Source: Ampelocalamus luodianensis
Lineage: Eukaryota; Streptophyta; Magnoliopsida; Poales; Poaceae
Length of the DNA: 64,000 nucleotides
Assembly (NCBI GenBank): GCA_036346255.1
Contig: CM070628.1
Coordinates: 6,959,840-7,023,839 of the forward strand
Reading direction: 5' to 3'
Positions 54,629-64,000 of this stretch are shown in pieces. The translations under genes and the position numbers were made by a program. The number at the start of each line of letters is the position of its first letter. The stretch's first letter is position 1. The notes under the pieces are model-generated. The model saw only the letters and a program-made list of their open reading frames with translations. It ran no database searches and was not told where the DNA came from.

Positions 54629-56725
54629 GGAAAAATTGGCTACAAGGCACTGCAAATTGTCACATTCTGTTAATGGATATCCAAAAAAACGTGATTTCGT
54701 CCAACACACTAACATTTTATAGTATTTTGCTGTTAGACACTCCTCTTATTAAAAAAATATATCTAAGTGATTAGGAGAGAGAAACATTGTAAAATGCCCT
54801 CATGCACAGTAAAGCGGACACGCGCAGCTCCGACTGCAGCTGCTCGTCGCTGACCACCCACGCGCCCTGCGTCCGCTGGATCTTGTCCATGGCGGCGTTG
54901 AACTGCTTGAACCGCTCCTTAAGCACCGGCTTCTGCACCGACCCCTTGACGGTGATCACGCCGTCGTCGCCCGCTTCGGCGCCCACGCCTCGCCAACCAC
55001 CGCGTTGATCTCCGGCGACCCCCGGATCTTCTGCAGCATGTACTGCCCGTTGTTCATCAGGAAGATGTTGCACAGCGACGGGTCCTTGTACAGCCGCGAC
55101 TTCGCCTCAAGGTTCCCGTGGAGGAGCTCCATCAGCTGCACCACAAACAGGTTGTTCTCGCCGAACGCGTCGTGCCCTGGGGCGTCGCCGGAGTCCTGCT
55201 CGAGGTGTTCTTGTACTCGCACACATACTTGAGGTAGTTCATGAGGTAGCGGGTGACGGGGTGAGCGGGTGCATTGCGCCGCCCGGGACCGGCTGCTTGC
55301 CAGCATCGGCGTGGATGGAGTTCTCTAGGTCGCAGAAGATGGCGGCGGCCGATTCGCCGAGGCGGGACCGCACAGAGGCGATCTCGGACTTGAGGTCGGA
55401 CAGGGCATCGGTGCTATTGCTGTCATTGCTTGAGGCCTCGCCGTCGGTCATGGCGGAGAGGAATGTGTCGATGATTGGGGCCGCGTCGCTGTTGGAACAA
55501 GCACTAGGCAATCGCTCACAAGCTTCCGAAGAAAACGAACGTTTTCTGTTCTCTGAACTTTCGACGAACAGTAGAAACAAAAAATGAACGAGTGAAATTA
55601 TTGGACACCGAGAACAATTTGAGGATTCAATTTGCGTCGCATCAAAAAGTGATACGACTTTTTCTATTTTCTCCTTTTTATAGATTTTACAAATGAGTTC
55701 CACTCGGTTTCCTCGATTTGAAACCGAACCGGAGTCTCTGAATTTTTCCAGACAAAAGCTACAGTAGCTGAAACCAAACTGAAAACAAAGACGAACTCTG
55801 AAAGCTGGATCCCGATTAGATCACAGCAATCCAAACAAAACTAAACTAGAAAAGGAAGACAACCGAAACTAGAATTACAAGATTAAGCTAACAGTCGCGG
55901 ATGGCCTCGTACATGTCGACTTGTCGAGCACCTTGAAGAGCTTCTCGGCGGCGCGCTTGGTCATGGCCACGGCCTCCGTGAAGTTGAGCATGGCGCAACG
56001 CGCGAGGTCGGCGAAGATGCCGCGGCCGATGCTGTCGTGGCCGCCAGCGAAGATGAGGGCGCAAAGGTCGTGCTCGGCGGAGAGGCCGACATTGATGGTG
56101 TGCCGGAACGCCTTGATCCACGTCGCGATCTCTGACTCCGGCGCCTCCCACGCCAAGTTTACTACGTCGTCGATGCTCGCCTTCGCGTGCCCAAACGACG
56201 GCGGCCGCCTCATGGACTTGGCGCTGGTGCTCCCCATGTCGCCGGTGTGAGCCATCTTGGCGACGCGGGGGTCCTCGAGCAGCGCGTGGAACTCATCCTC
56301 GACGAACATCATGGCGCGGTGCAGCTAGCACGCCGGTGACGCAATGCACACCGATGGTGTACTTGGTCCCCTCCGCGTTTGCGGTGAGCACGGACGCGAG
56401 CGTGGCGATGTGCTTGATCGCGGCGAGGAGCGGCGGCAGCTCGCCGGTCTCATCCGCCTCCCACTTGTCGTCGGCGCCCTCCGATTGCGCGATCTCCTGC
56501 TCGAATGGATGAGTGAAGAGAAGAGCGAGAGAAGAGGAAGGAGACCTAAGGGCAAAAGGGATATTTTGTGTGTTTTCTATCTTTCACGTGAAAATAATAT
56601 AATAATTATTTTAGTGTCTTTTAGCACAATTACACCTTTTGTCAGTTTGTTCTGACGAAATCATAAATTTTGGATGTCCGTTAGCAAATGATGCCAATTT
56701 GTAGTGTCCTGTAGCCAATTTTTCC
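54629..56725. mobile_element. Pack-MULE carrying an Exo70 gene
   Basis: The 2097-bp element starts GGAAAAATTGGCTACA and ends with its complement. Terminal inverted similarity runs about 110 bp. The perfect 9-bp TSD TATATTTTA lies at 54620-54628 and 56726-56734. There is no transposase. The whole interior (about 54790-56520) is Exo70-like coding sequence on the minus strand. Its ends belong to the same family as the MULE at 19019. Confidence 0.9.
54790..56510 (-). pseudogene. captured Exo70 (exocyst subunit) gene, decayed
   Basis: Read on the minus strand, Exo70-like segments follow in family order. FVEDEFHALLEDPRV is at about 56300. ATWIKAFRHTINVGLSAEHDLC and FTEAVAMTKRAAEKLFKVLD are at about 56130-55920. 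A segment near SLRSRLGE-type motifs with KQPVPGGAMHPLT is at about 55370-55250. QLMELLHGNLEAKSRLYKDP and IFLMNNGQYMLQKIRGSPEI are at about 55140-55010. KERFKQFNAAMDKIQRTQGAWVV and DEQLQSELR are at about 54930-54830. The first and last parts of a normal Exo70 are missing. A stop and frameshifts (near 56330, 55900-55700, 55240 and 54960) break it. Exo70 tethers secretory vesicles; this copy cannot make the full protein but could be transcribed. Confidence 0.85.
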
Positions 56726-56889
56726 TATATTTTATCCAGCATCTATATCCAAATGATAGCAAATGTAATAAAGAAAATAACATTTATATTGCAAAACGAA
56801 TGCGAATACGGATAGTATTTGGATTTTTTTTGTCATATACAAATACGAATGTGGTATGAAAAAATATGGTCGAATACGTTTACAGATAA

Positions 56890-57223
56890 TATTTGTCGAC
56901 GATTCACTATCGAACTTATGAAAATAAATGCTGGGGACACAGCACTCGAGATTATGCAAGAGGAGACAGGGGCTTTTTAGACAGGTTCGGGCCTTCTCTG
57001 TAGAGAATAATAACCCTACTCCTGTGCGCTTGTATTGGATGAATTTACCGAATGAAACAAGCCAACGAAATTAAGTCTAATGCCTTGTGTATATCATGAA
57101 CTTCTGGTCCTCTCTCCCTATCCACCGGTGTTGCTCTTTATATAGTTTTTGAATGGGTGACAATTGTTGTATGTTAGGAGGCACCTTGACAGTTGGTTGA
57201 ATACGCACATTGGTTATGGTTAT

Positions 57224-57254
<31 letters not shown>

Positions 57255-57420
57255 TCCTCCTACACGTTCGACATGCGGTTACGTTGGAGACAGAGAGAAT
57301 TACGTGTGGTTATGTCAAGGATAAATTGCACGTTCCTCGACCACGTTTTGTTGAACTTAGTTTCCTTGTATTGGCAGCAAGAGTTAGGAACAGGTTGATG
57401 CTAGGAAGTTCCTTCTAGTG
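56890..57420 (+). mobile_element. gypsy LTR fragment (same family as 14 kb and 22.9 kb copies)
   Basis: It contains the family block 'gacaggttcgggccttctctg', a TATA region CTCTTTATATAG at 57132-57143 and a (GA)n run. The 3' half of the LTR with the GTCGTA repeats is absent. Its plus orientation is opposite to the gag-pol immediately to the right, so it is not that element's own 3' LTR in simple form. The start is uncertain. Confidence 0.55.
57228..57253. repeat. (GA)n microsatellite
   Basis: About 13 uninterrupted GA units inside the LTR fragment. The related LTR at 14.5 kb has only GTCAGAGAAA at this place. Confidence 0.85.
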
Positions 57421-57602
57421 GACAAGACCAGATGCAGAGAGGAAAGACTTCGACTAGGTGATATTACCATTCTCCGACCAGTGTAAGAAAAACCAAGTTT
57501 TTTTTCAAGTGATCGAAAGAATATGAAAGCTTTGCTCTTTTGACAACTTCTTAACACAATAAAGATTGAAGAAAACATAAACTTTATTGAGAGTATAAGA
57601 AT

Positions 57603-58660
57603 TTACACAGAAAACTTTCGTAACTGATCGATGTTCCATGAATTAGAGAGAATTCTACCATCTTTCAGTGCCAGTCATACCGAACCTAGTAGCGTTACTT
57701 CGACCACAGTGTAAAGACCATCCCACTTGGGGAAAAGTGTGTTCCAATTAGACTTAGTTTGAATCTTTTTCAAAACTAGGTCACCTGTAGCAAGGCTGTG
57801 AGATTGGACTTTACAATTGCAGTATTTGCATAGAGCTTGTTGGTAGATTGCCGAACGGATTAAGGCTTGATTCCTGTTTTCTTCAAGTAGATTGATGTCG
57901 TCAGCTCGAAGTTGTTCTTGGTCAAGGTCGTTATAGTTTTCGACCCTTTAAGACCGGATCTTTAGTTCTACGGTGGAAGCATAGCTTCAGTACCAAAAAT
58001 TAGAAAGAAATGTGTTTCGCCTGTAGTCGGATTGGAGGTCATGCGAACTGCCATAAAATTGAGGGTAATTCCTTTACCGAAGCCCCCTAAGCGCTTTATA
58101 AGCTTGTCGAAAACTCAAGTTTTGATTTCTTACATAATTTGGCTATTTGCCCTTTCGACTATCCCATTACTTTGTGGATGGTTAACAGAAGCGTAGCACA
58201 ATTTAGTACCTAATTCTTCACAAAAATTATTGAAATTTTGTGCTCAAAAATTGAGTACCATTATCAATTATGATCCGTTTTGGAACACCAAATCGAGTGA
58301 TCACACTTTTCATCATAAATTTCTTGGCTACTTCTGTTATTATCTCAATAATGGGTTCAGCTTCAGTCCATTTTGTGAATATGTCAATAGCCACAAAAAG
58401 GAATTCAAAGCACTAGGGTGCCTTTGGGAACAGCCCTAGGATATCTAAACCCCGAGTTGCAAATGACCAAGAAAGAGGTATCGTTTGTAACGTTTGAGTT
58501 GGTTGGTGTATCTACCTGCTATAAAACTGGCATTGTATACATTTCTTAACAAGCTCTTTTGCGTCATGGAGGGTTGTCGGCCAATAAAAGCCTTCTCGAA
58601 AAGCTTTTCCAACCAGTGTTCTGTAGGAAGCATAAATTCTGTGGATTCCTCCGTGTATAT
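57603..58660 (-). pseudogene. gypsy integrase remnant
   Basis: The zinc-binding region (HWLEKLFEKAF near 58620 and following) is followed by the core (TKWTEAEPI-like, then a TDNGTQF-type aspartate region near 58260). The end contains LVLKKIQT, KWDGLYTVVEV and ILSNSWNIDQLRKF (57605-57810). Several frame breaks are present. Confidence 0.65.
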
Positions 58661-58885
58661 CGTTTTGGAGTGCTAATCCTTCTTTCTACGATATGCATCG
58701 CATGAGTACCCCTTGAGTGCCTCATTTATAGATGACTCCTTTGACCAAAATATACATTTTAACCTTTTGGGACAAACAATCAGCCTCAAGATCGTTATCG
58801 GGTATAGTGCCTTTAGAAGATACTCGTAGATGGGGTTCATCTACGTATCTTCATATTCTAGATAGGTTATCTCACTTAGAGTAGT

Positions 58886-59326
58886 TTATGGTTTTGCGAC
58901 CAAAGACGGCTTATGAAGTTGTTCTAAGAAGACTCCTTGTGCAATGGGGGATCGGGAAGAAGCCATTCGAGCAAACTGGTCGGCGAGAAAATTATCCTTT
59001 CGAGGGATATAATGTACCTCTAGACCGAAAAAATGCTTTTCAATGTTTCGAACTACCGAAAAATAATTCCCCATGGTTGAATTACAGCACTGGTACTCTT
59101 TCCGGGCCTGATTCACGACTAATTGAGAATCACCTTTCATGGGTAGTCGTCGAATCCCGAGCGCTCTCGCTGTTCGAATACCAACCAATAAACCTTCATA
59201 TTCTGCCACATTGTTAGTCGCAGAAAAGTTTAACTGAACAATATATTTTAAAGTTTCTCCGGTAGGAGATACCAAAACCACCCCAGCCCCGAAGCCACTT
59301 AGTGTAAGTGACCCATCAAAGTACAT
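58886..59326 (-). pseudogene. second (archaeal-type) RNase H of a Tat gypsy element
   Basis: An open stretch of 146 codons reads YFDGSLTLSGFGAGVVL, NNVAEYEGLLVGIRTA, MKGDSQLVVNQ and KDNFLADQFARMA. Compared with the family, the Asp in FDGS, the Glu in AEYE and the Asp in GDSQ are kept. It is continuous but cut off from the neighbouring domains by stops. A homologous fragment is at 7740-8255. Confidence 0.8.
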
Positions 59327-59551
59327 TATCCACTAGTCGTGGGATTCGTACTATGGTCCCTGAACAGGTTCAGGATTTGTCCATTCGGTGACAAAGTCTG
59401 TCAAGATCTGGGATTTAATGGATGTTCAGGACATGAAATGGAGGTCGAACTCCCCAAGTGCAACTGATCATTTTGCCATACGCCCCACTACTTCCCTGTT
59501 TTTGAGGACCTCTCCTAAGGGAAACTCAGACGTCACGATTAACCTCTGCGC

Positions 59552-60640
59552 TTAGAAGTAATGCCTCAGTTTTCTCGAAAATATGAGGAGGGCATATAGA
59601 AGTTTTTGGACCTGAGGGTAACGCTCCTTATGCCCATGTAAAACTTCACTAACGTAATAAACTGGTCGTTGAATGTTCTCACGTTCAGCGACCAGTACTA
59701 CGCTCACTAGTTGTGGCGCAGTAGCTAAGGTACAACAAGAATGTTTCACCTCGTTTGGGAGAAACCAAGATGGAAGCACTCGTAAGGCACGTCTTGACAT
59801 CTTTGAAGGTTTTGTTTGTCTCCTTAGACCACTCGAAACCCTCATGCTTCCTAAGAAGTTTAAAGAAAGAAAGTTTTTCTCCCAATCATGCGATGAAACG
59901 ACTTAAAACCGCCATGCACCCTGTGAGATTTTGGACTTCTTTGTTTGTGGTCGGAGGGCGCATTTGTTTAATGACCATTATCTTCTCAGGATTTACTTCG
60001 ATACCTTGAGTAGAAATAAGGAATCCATGTAATTTTTCTGAAGAGACTCCAAACACACACTTCTTATGATTGAGTTTTAACTGGTGCTTTCTAAGGTTGT
60101 CAACTGTTTCTTGTAGGTCAGAAATATGATTAAGACGTTGTATGCTTTTTACGTCTAGGTCATCGACATAGGATTCCAATTTTCGGTCTAGTTGAGGAAG
60201 AAAGGTCTTTTGCATCAAACGTTGGAAAAAAACCACCAATATTTTTTAGACCAAATGACATTTTGACATAGCAAAAAATTCTGAATAGTGTAATAAATGT
60301 GTTTTTTCTTCATTATCTAGACACATACTTATCTAATGATAACCAGAATATGCATCTAGGAAACAAAAAAAAAATTCACAACCAGCAGTAGAGCCAACTA
60401 ATTGATCAATATGAGGAAGGGGGAAGTCATACTTCGGACAAGCTTTATTCAAGTCAGTGAAATCTACACATATTCTCATTTTACCATTAGATTTTTTAAC
60501 TATTACAGGATTAGCCAACCACTTTGGGTGGTTGACTTTTCTTATGAAACCTCCCTTAAGTAGTTTATCCAATTCTGATCGAATGGTTTCTTGTCGATCA
60601 GGTGCAAATCACCATAGTTTTTGCTTTACAGGCTTTTTGT
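59552..60640 (-). pseudogene. gypsy reverse transcriptase remnant
   Basis: WLANPVIVKKSNGKMRICVDFTDLN and ACPKYDFPLPHIDQLV are at 60333-60572. A YVDD active site (ESYVDDLDVKS, about 60165) sits within 59886-60239. The connection region reads FEWSKETNKTF at about 59830. There are frame breaks between 60333 and 60239 and near 59886. Confidence 0.8.
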
Positions 60641-60777
60641 TGGGCCGTAGAGCTAGCATGTGCTCGAACACCTCCCTAGGGACTCTGGGCAAATCAGATG
60701 TTTTCCACATAAAGACATCTGTGTTTTCTCGCAGGAAGGCGACAAGGACGTCTTCCTATGCAGAGCCGAGGGTGACT

Positions 60778-61422
60778 CTAATGCGAATGGTCTTGGAAGG
60801 TTCCACTGCATTCAATGGAATCTCTTTGACTTGTCATTCGGCTTTTATGCAACTTTTGCTTTGAGTGCTTTGCCGAATGCTGCACATTGTTTGATTCCTG
60901 AGTTGGTATTTGGCCAACCATCTCGAGGGACTTGCAATCGCATGTCAGTGCCATCTTCTTATCACAACGTATTGTGATGACTTCTTTGGAACCTGTCATC
61001 TTTAAATATTGGTAACCATAATAAGCTGCCATTAGGAACCGTACCAGAGTTGGTTGACCAAGAATAATATTAGTCGTATCGGAATCAACCATGTCAAAAG
61101 AGATTTTCTCCATATTGAAATTGTTTGGTGACCCAAATGTAACAGGAAGGAAAACTTGGCCAATAGGTTTGGCCAAAGACCCTGGTACGATCCCATGAAA
61201 GGAGTATCATACTGACCTTATCTTCGTCGAAGGAACTTGCATTTCATCCAGGACACTCGTAAAGAGTATGTTTACTGAACTTCTACCATCAACCAACACA
61301 CGGTTAACTCGACAGTTGTTGATGTTGGGTTCGACCACAATCAAAAAACAACCAGGTCGAGTAGAAGGGATCGTACAATCACCCTTCTTGAAAGAGATGG
61401 TAATTTTCGACCACTTCGGCAA
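60778..61422 (-). pseudogene. gypsy protease region remnant
   Basis: The frame at 61207-61422 reads VNRVLVDGRSSVNILF: the retropepsin active site DGGS-type is DGRSS here. It continues at 60778-61176 with the IILGQPTLVRF motif (normally IILGRPxL). A stop near 61200 separates the halves. Confidence 0.7.
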
Positions 61423-61814
61423 CTTATTGACAACAAAAGAGTCGATAGAATTTACCTCGTGTTAGACAGCTTTGAGCTGTCGCCTCGACTCATTTGTCAA
61501 CAATCCCCCATAGATGTGATCAATTGTATGCTTGGGGTCTTGGTACTGGTACGACATCTCCTCATCATCTTCTGACTATTTACAACCAATTGTTTGCCCT
61601 ACCTCCTCAAGGGTAGGAAGTGGTCCTTTGCTAGAGTAATAATCTTTGAGTTTTTGTTGGAAAACCCGGCAGTTGCGGAGGTTGTGTCCTTCCTTTTTTA
61701 TAGAAATAGCACCACCTTGGCTTATCTGTCTTCTGTTTGGGGCGTTTTCCTTTCCCCGGCCATAGTACTATTTGGAGCCTCGGGACTCCTTATCACTCAT
61801 GGCTATGACCTCCT

Positions 61815-62700
61815 TCAAGCTCTTGGTCTGCGTTTTTTTTTACTTTTAGACTTCCTCTTGGATTTCTTAGCATGTTTGTCTTTCTCCTTGCTACCCTCAC
61901 ACGCTCCTCGAGTGTCCTTGTCGTCATGATCAATTTTGCGATTCCACTTGACTGCTTCAAAAGTAGTCGCGTAGCGGTTTGCCATCTCGAAGAGTTCAAC
62001 GATGGTAGCCGGAGGGTTCAGAGTGATGTATTCTGTGATCCTCTTGTTTTGGACTCCCTGTTTGAATGCTCTAATGATAAAAGAGTCAGAGACTTCAGGA
62101 ATTGAATTACGAACTGGACTGAAACATCTTATAAATTGACGCAAAGTCTCATGAGAATGTTGTCGCATTCGATGAAGGTCGTTCTCTTTTCTAGGGTAGT
62201 TGTACGTACCCTGAAAGTTTGCCAACAATAGATTACAGAGGTGCTATCATGAGTAAATCGATTCTACTGGTTGGTTCAACAACCATGATCGAGCAAAGCC
62301 TTTGAGCACTGTTGGCAGGTAGTTTGCCATGACGTGCTCACCTCCTCCCACTACTCGGACTGTTGTGGTGTAAATTTGCAGAAATTTGATGGGACTTTGA
62401 GATCCATCAAATTTCTTCATGTTAGCTGGTCAAAATCTGGCTAGCCAGCGAACTACTCGAAGATTAGACAAGAATGTCGGACATCTAGTAATGATATCAT
62501 AATGCCTTGTTTGCAGGAAGGAAGGGTTAACATCACCAAGTGATCGTACTCGATGATACCCGGTGGTAACTGGACCTGATCTATCATAGATCTCAGTCCT
62601 ACAGGGGTAGTACTCCTCGTGCTCCATCTGCTGATGCAGATTTCTTCAAAGGAATGACGAACAACCACCTCTCCTAGGAGTCTGTTGATCACTAGTTGCT
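61815..62700 (-). pseudogene. gypsy gag remnant
   Basis: The open frame 61815-62228 contains ETLRQFIRCFSPVRNSIPEVSDS and LNPPATIVELFEMANRYATTFEA, typical of Tat-type gag. A Lys-rich tail follows. Upstream parts (62430-62700) are in other frames. The 5' end, to 63090, is cut by the next LTR. Confidence 0.75.
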
Positions 62701-63090
62701 AGAGGTGTTCGTCGATTTCTTTTTCGACCAGCATCGTGGTCAAGAGATCGACTAGGTCTGCGGTCTTGTCGCTCTCCGTAAGGAGAGTTGTTTGAATGGC
62801 TGACATTCGATTAAGTTGTCCTAGTATGGCTTCCGGGACGCCGTTGTCAGTTTCACTCAATTTTGGTCATGGTGTCCCGAAGTCTTTGTGCAGTCTCTTG
62901 AGCAAAGAGGTTGTAACCTGTCACTTGTGCAAGCTGTAGAATCGGGTTCTCGATTAAATCATTGATCTGTTGCAGTTCTCATGTAGTTTTTGATTGGTAC
63001 TGGATGCGCTCAGTTAATGTGCTCTGGGATGCAATCCTTCTTCTCCGGATGGTATCAGGATCGTCAACATTCGAATTGGCTGGAGCATGT

Positions 63091-64000
63091 TGTAACATCC
63101 CCATTTTTGGCTTGTGTTTCAAATGTAAGAAATTGAGGGTAAATTAAAACTTTTCCTTCATCCTCTTACTCTTGAAACTTTTCTGAAATTTTTGTAAAGG
63201 AATTTTGGGAAATTCAAAATCAAAATCCTCATTTATCTCAAGTCAAAACCTTCTGGGTGAAATCCTATGTCAAACCCTTGGTAGTAAATTTTCCTGGGCT
63301 CTAGGGTTGCTTGGTAACACCTCTGAATTATTTCATAATTTTTGGAAATTATTTGAAATATTTTAGAGGCAAGTCAAACCTTGGTCAAACCTCTGTTTTA
63401 ACCTTCTGGAATTTCTTGAGAAAATTTCAGTACACAAAACCCTCTGGAAATTTTATGGAAGGTTAACCCCAAGGTAAGCAAGCTCCAGTTAAAATTTCAT
63501 AAATTTTGGAGTTGAATTGATGCCTCAATTAAATTCCCAAAGTTTCAGTTCAAAAATCAAAACCTAACTGGTTTGCACTGTTCATTGGACTCGAGTCAGG
63601 CTCGGGCTCGAGTCACTGGACTCGACCGAGCCAACTAACCGCGCCCGCGCCAATTCGACCGCGCGCGCTGTCAGCCGTTGGATCTCAATCGGACGGCTCT
63701 CATTCGTGTAAGCATTTGGACAACTCCGGTTGCCATCTGATTCTCAGCCGTTGGATTCTGATCCAACCGTCGCGGGATCGTACCGGTTCGCTTCAGTCTT
63801 TATGAATAGCGATCGCATCGTGGCCGTTCAAATCTCATCCGGCGGCCAGCATCTAATGAGGTTGGGCTCAACCCACTAAAACACTTTGGACTCAAACCAC
63901 TTTGTGTCACTGACCGGTGGGGCCACCCAGGTCGTGGTCATCTTCCTCCTCGCGCGCGTGCGTGCCTGTGCGCCATGGCAGAGAGAGGAGGTGACTTGTC
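63091..64000 (+). mobile_element. start of a TGTAACATCC-type (Tekay-like) gypsy LTR, cut by the window end
   Basis: It begins TGTAACATCCCC and is AT-rich with repeated AAATTTT-type words, changing to GC-rich after 63580, the same layout as the LTR at 8256. Sequence identity with that LTR is limited, so it is a related but different family. The end of the LTR lies outside the window. The Tat gag upstream of 63091 is interrupted by it. Confidence 0.65.

Larger units (their letters stand above)
57603..63090 (-). mobile_element. Tat-lineage Ty3/gypsy internal region (gag-pol), minus strand
   Basis: Read from right to left the order is gag, protease, reverse transcriptase, RNase H, integrase. The element has lost its 5' end to the LTR inserted at 63091, and its own LTRs are not attached. 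The extra RNase H of the YFDGSLTLSGFGAG type followed by NNVAEYEGLL is a mark of the Tat lineage. Pol ends near 57603 with SNSWNIDQLRKF-like sequence before the stop. All parts are broken by stops or frameshifts. Confidence 0.85.

Noticed and set aside
1..64000. tRNA or rRNA genes
   Set aside because: The only tRNA-like words are primer-binding sites (TGGTATCAGAGC type) of retrotransposons. No cloverleaf or rRNA core was recognised by eye.

Overview
This is a plant nuclear window, almost certainly from a grass (Poaceae). The host genes have GC-rich coding sequence and standard plant introns. They sit between dense, nested transposable elements of grass type: SMART and TRIM mini-retrotransposons, Tekay-like and Tat-like Ty3/gypsy, Ty1/copia, CACTA, Pack-MULE and hAT elements, MITEs and a LINE. 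There are no bacterial features such as operons, ribosome binding sites or CRISPR arrays.

Five host genes can be supported. They are a single-exon MAP kinase kinase of the MKK4/5 group (2447-3439, +); a three-exon cytochrome P450 of clan 72, CYP709-like (15875-17657, -); a six-exon receptor-like cytoplasmic kinase with an N-terminal universal-stress-protein domain (45825-48757, -); a one-exon AP2/ERF factor whose 3' end is broken by a LINE (49769-50284, +); and a two-exon anthocyanidin/flavonoid 3-O-glucosyltransferase orthologous to maize Bronze1 (51550-53043, +). As far as I recall, MKK5 and the Bz1 homologue also lie close together on rice chromosome 6, so this is probably the bz1 microsyntenic block inflated by transposons. 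The genes do not form one pathway: they cover MAPK signalling, oxidation by a P450, receptor-kinase-type signalling, transcription control and flavonoid glycosylation.

Layout. 1-2.4 kb: no gene resolved, a Tourist MITE, then the MKK promoter. 2.4-5.3 kb: MKK, then a SMART retrotransposon and a hAT element, both with perfect target-site duplications (TSDs). 6.1-8.3 kb: 3' part of a minus-oriented Tat gypsy with an antisense ORF. 8.3-13.8 kb: Tekay-like LTR, PBS and gag, the gag split by a second hAT. 13.8-15.0 kb: two head-to-tail LTR fragments. 15.9-17.7 kb: P450. 18.0-20.2 kb: a partly duplicated gypsy fragment and a MULE. 20.7-24.3 kb: a solo LTR with another solo LTR inside it. 24.4-25.2 kb: TRIM. 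25.9-36.6 kb: a full-length 10.7-kb CACTA element with decayed transposase and Ptta/Ulp1-type genes. 36.7-39.9 kb: a small hAT-type element and unresolved sequence. 39.9-44.6 kb: a copia element with both LTRs. 45.8-53.0 kb: gene island (RLCK, ERF, Bz1). 54.6-56.7 kb: a Pack-MULE carrying a decayed Exo70 gene. 56.9-63.1 kb: gypsy LTR fragment and a minus-strand Tat gag-pol. 63.1-64.0 kb: start of another TGTAACATCC-type LTR.

The most notable points are the Asn-to-His change in the MKK catalytic loop, the GC-AG first intron of the kinase gene, the Exo70-carrying Pack-MULE and its sister MULE with the same terminal repeats, the CACTA element in which each gene has its own repeat array ending at its TATA box, and the hairpin repeats shared by unrelated LTR families. 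All exon boundaries come from reading frame and splice consensus only. Protein-family names come from motif recognition without database search.
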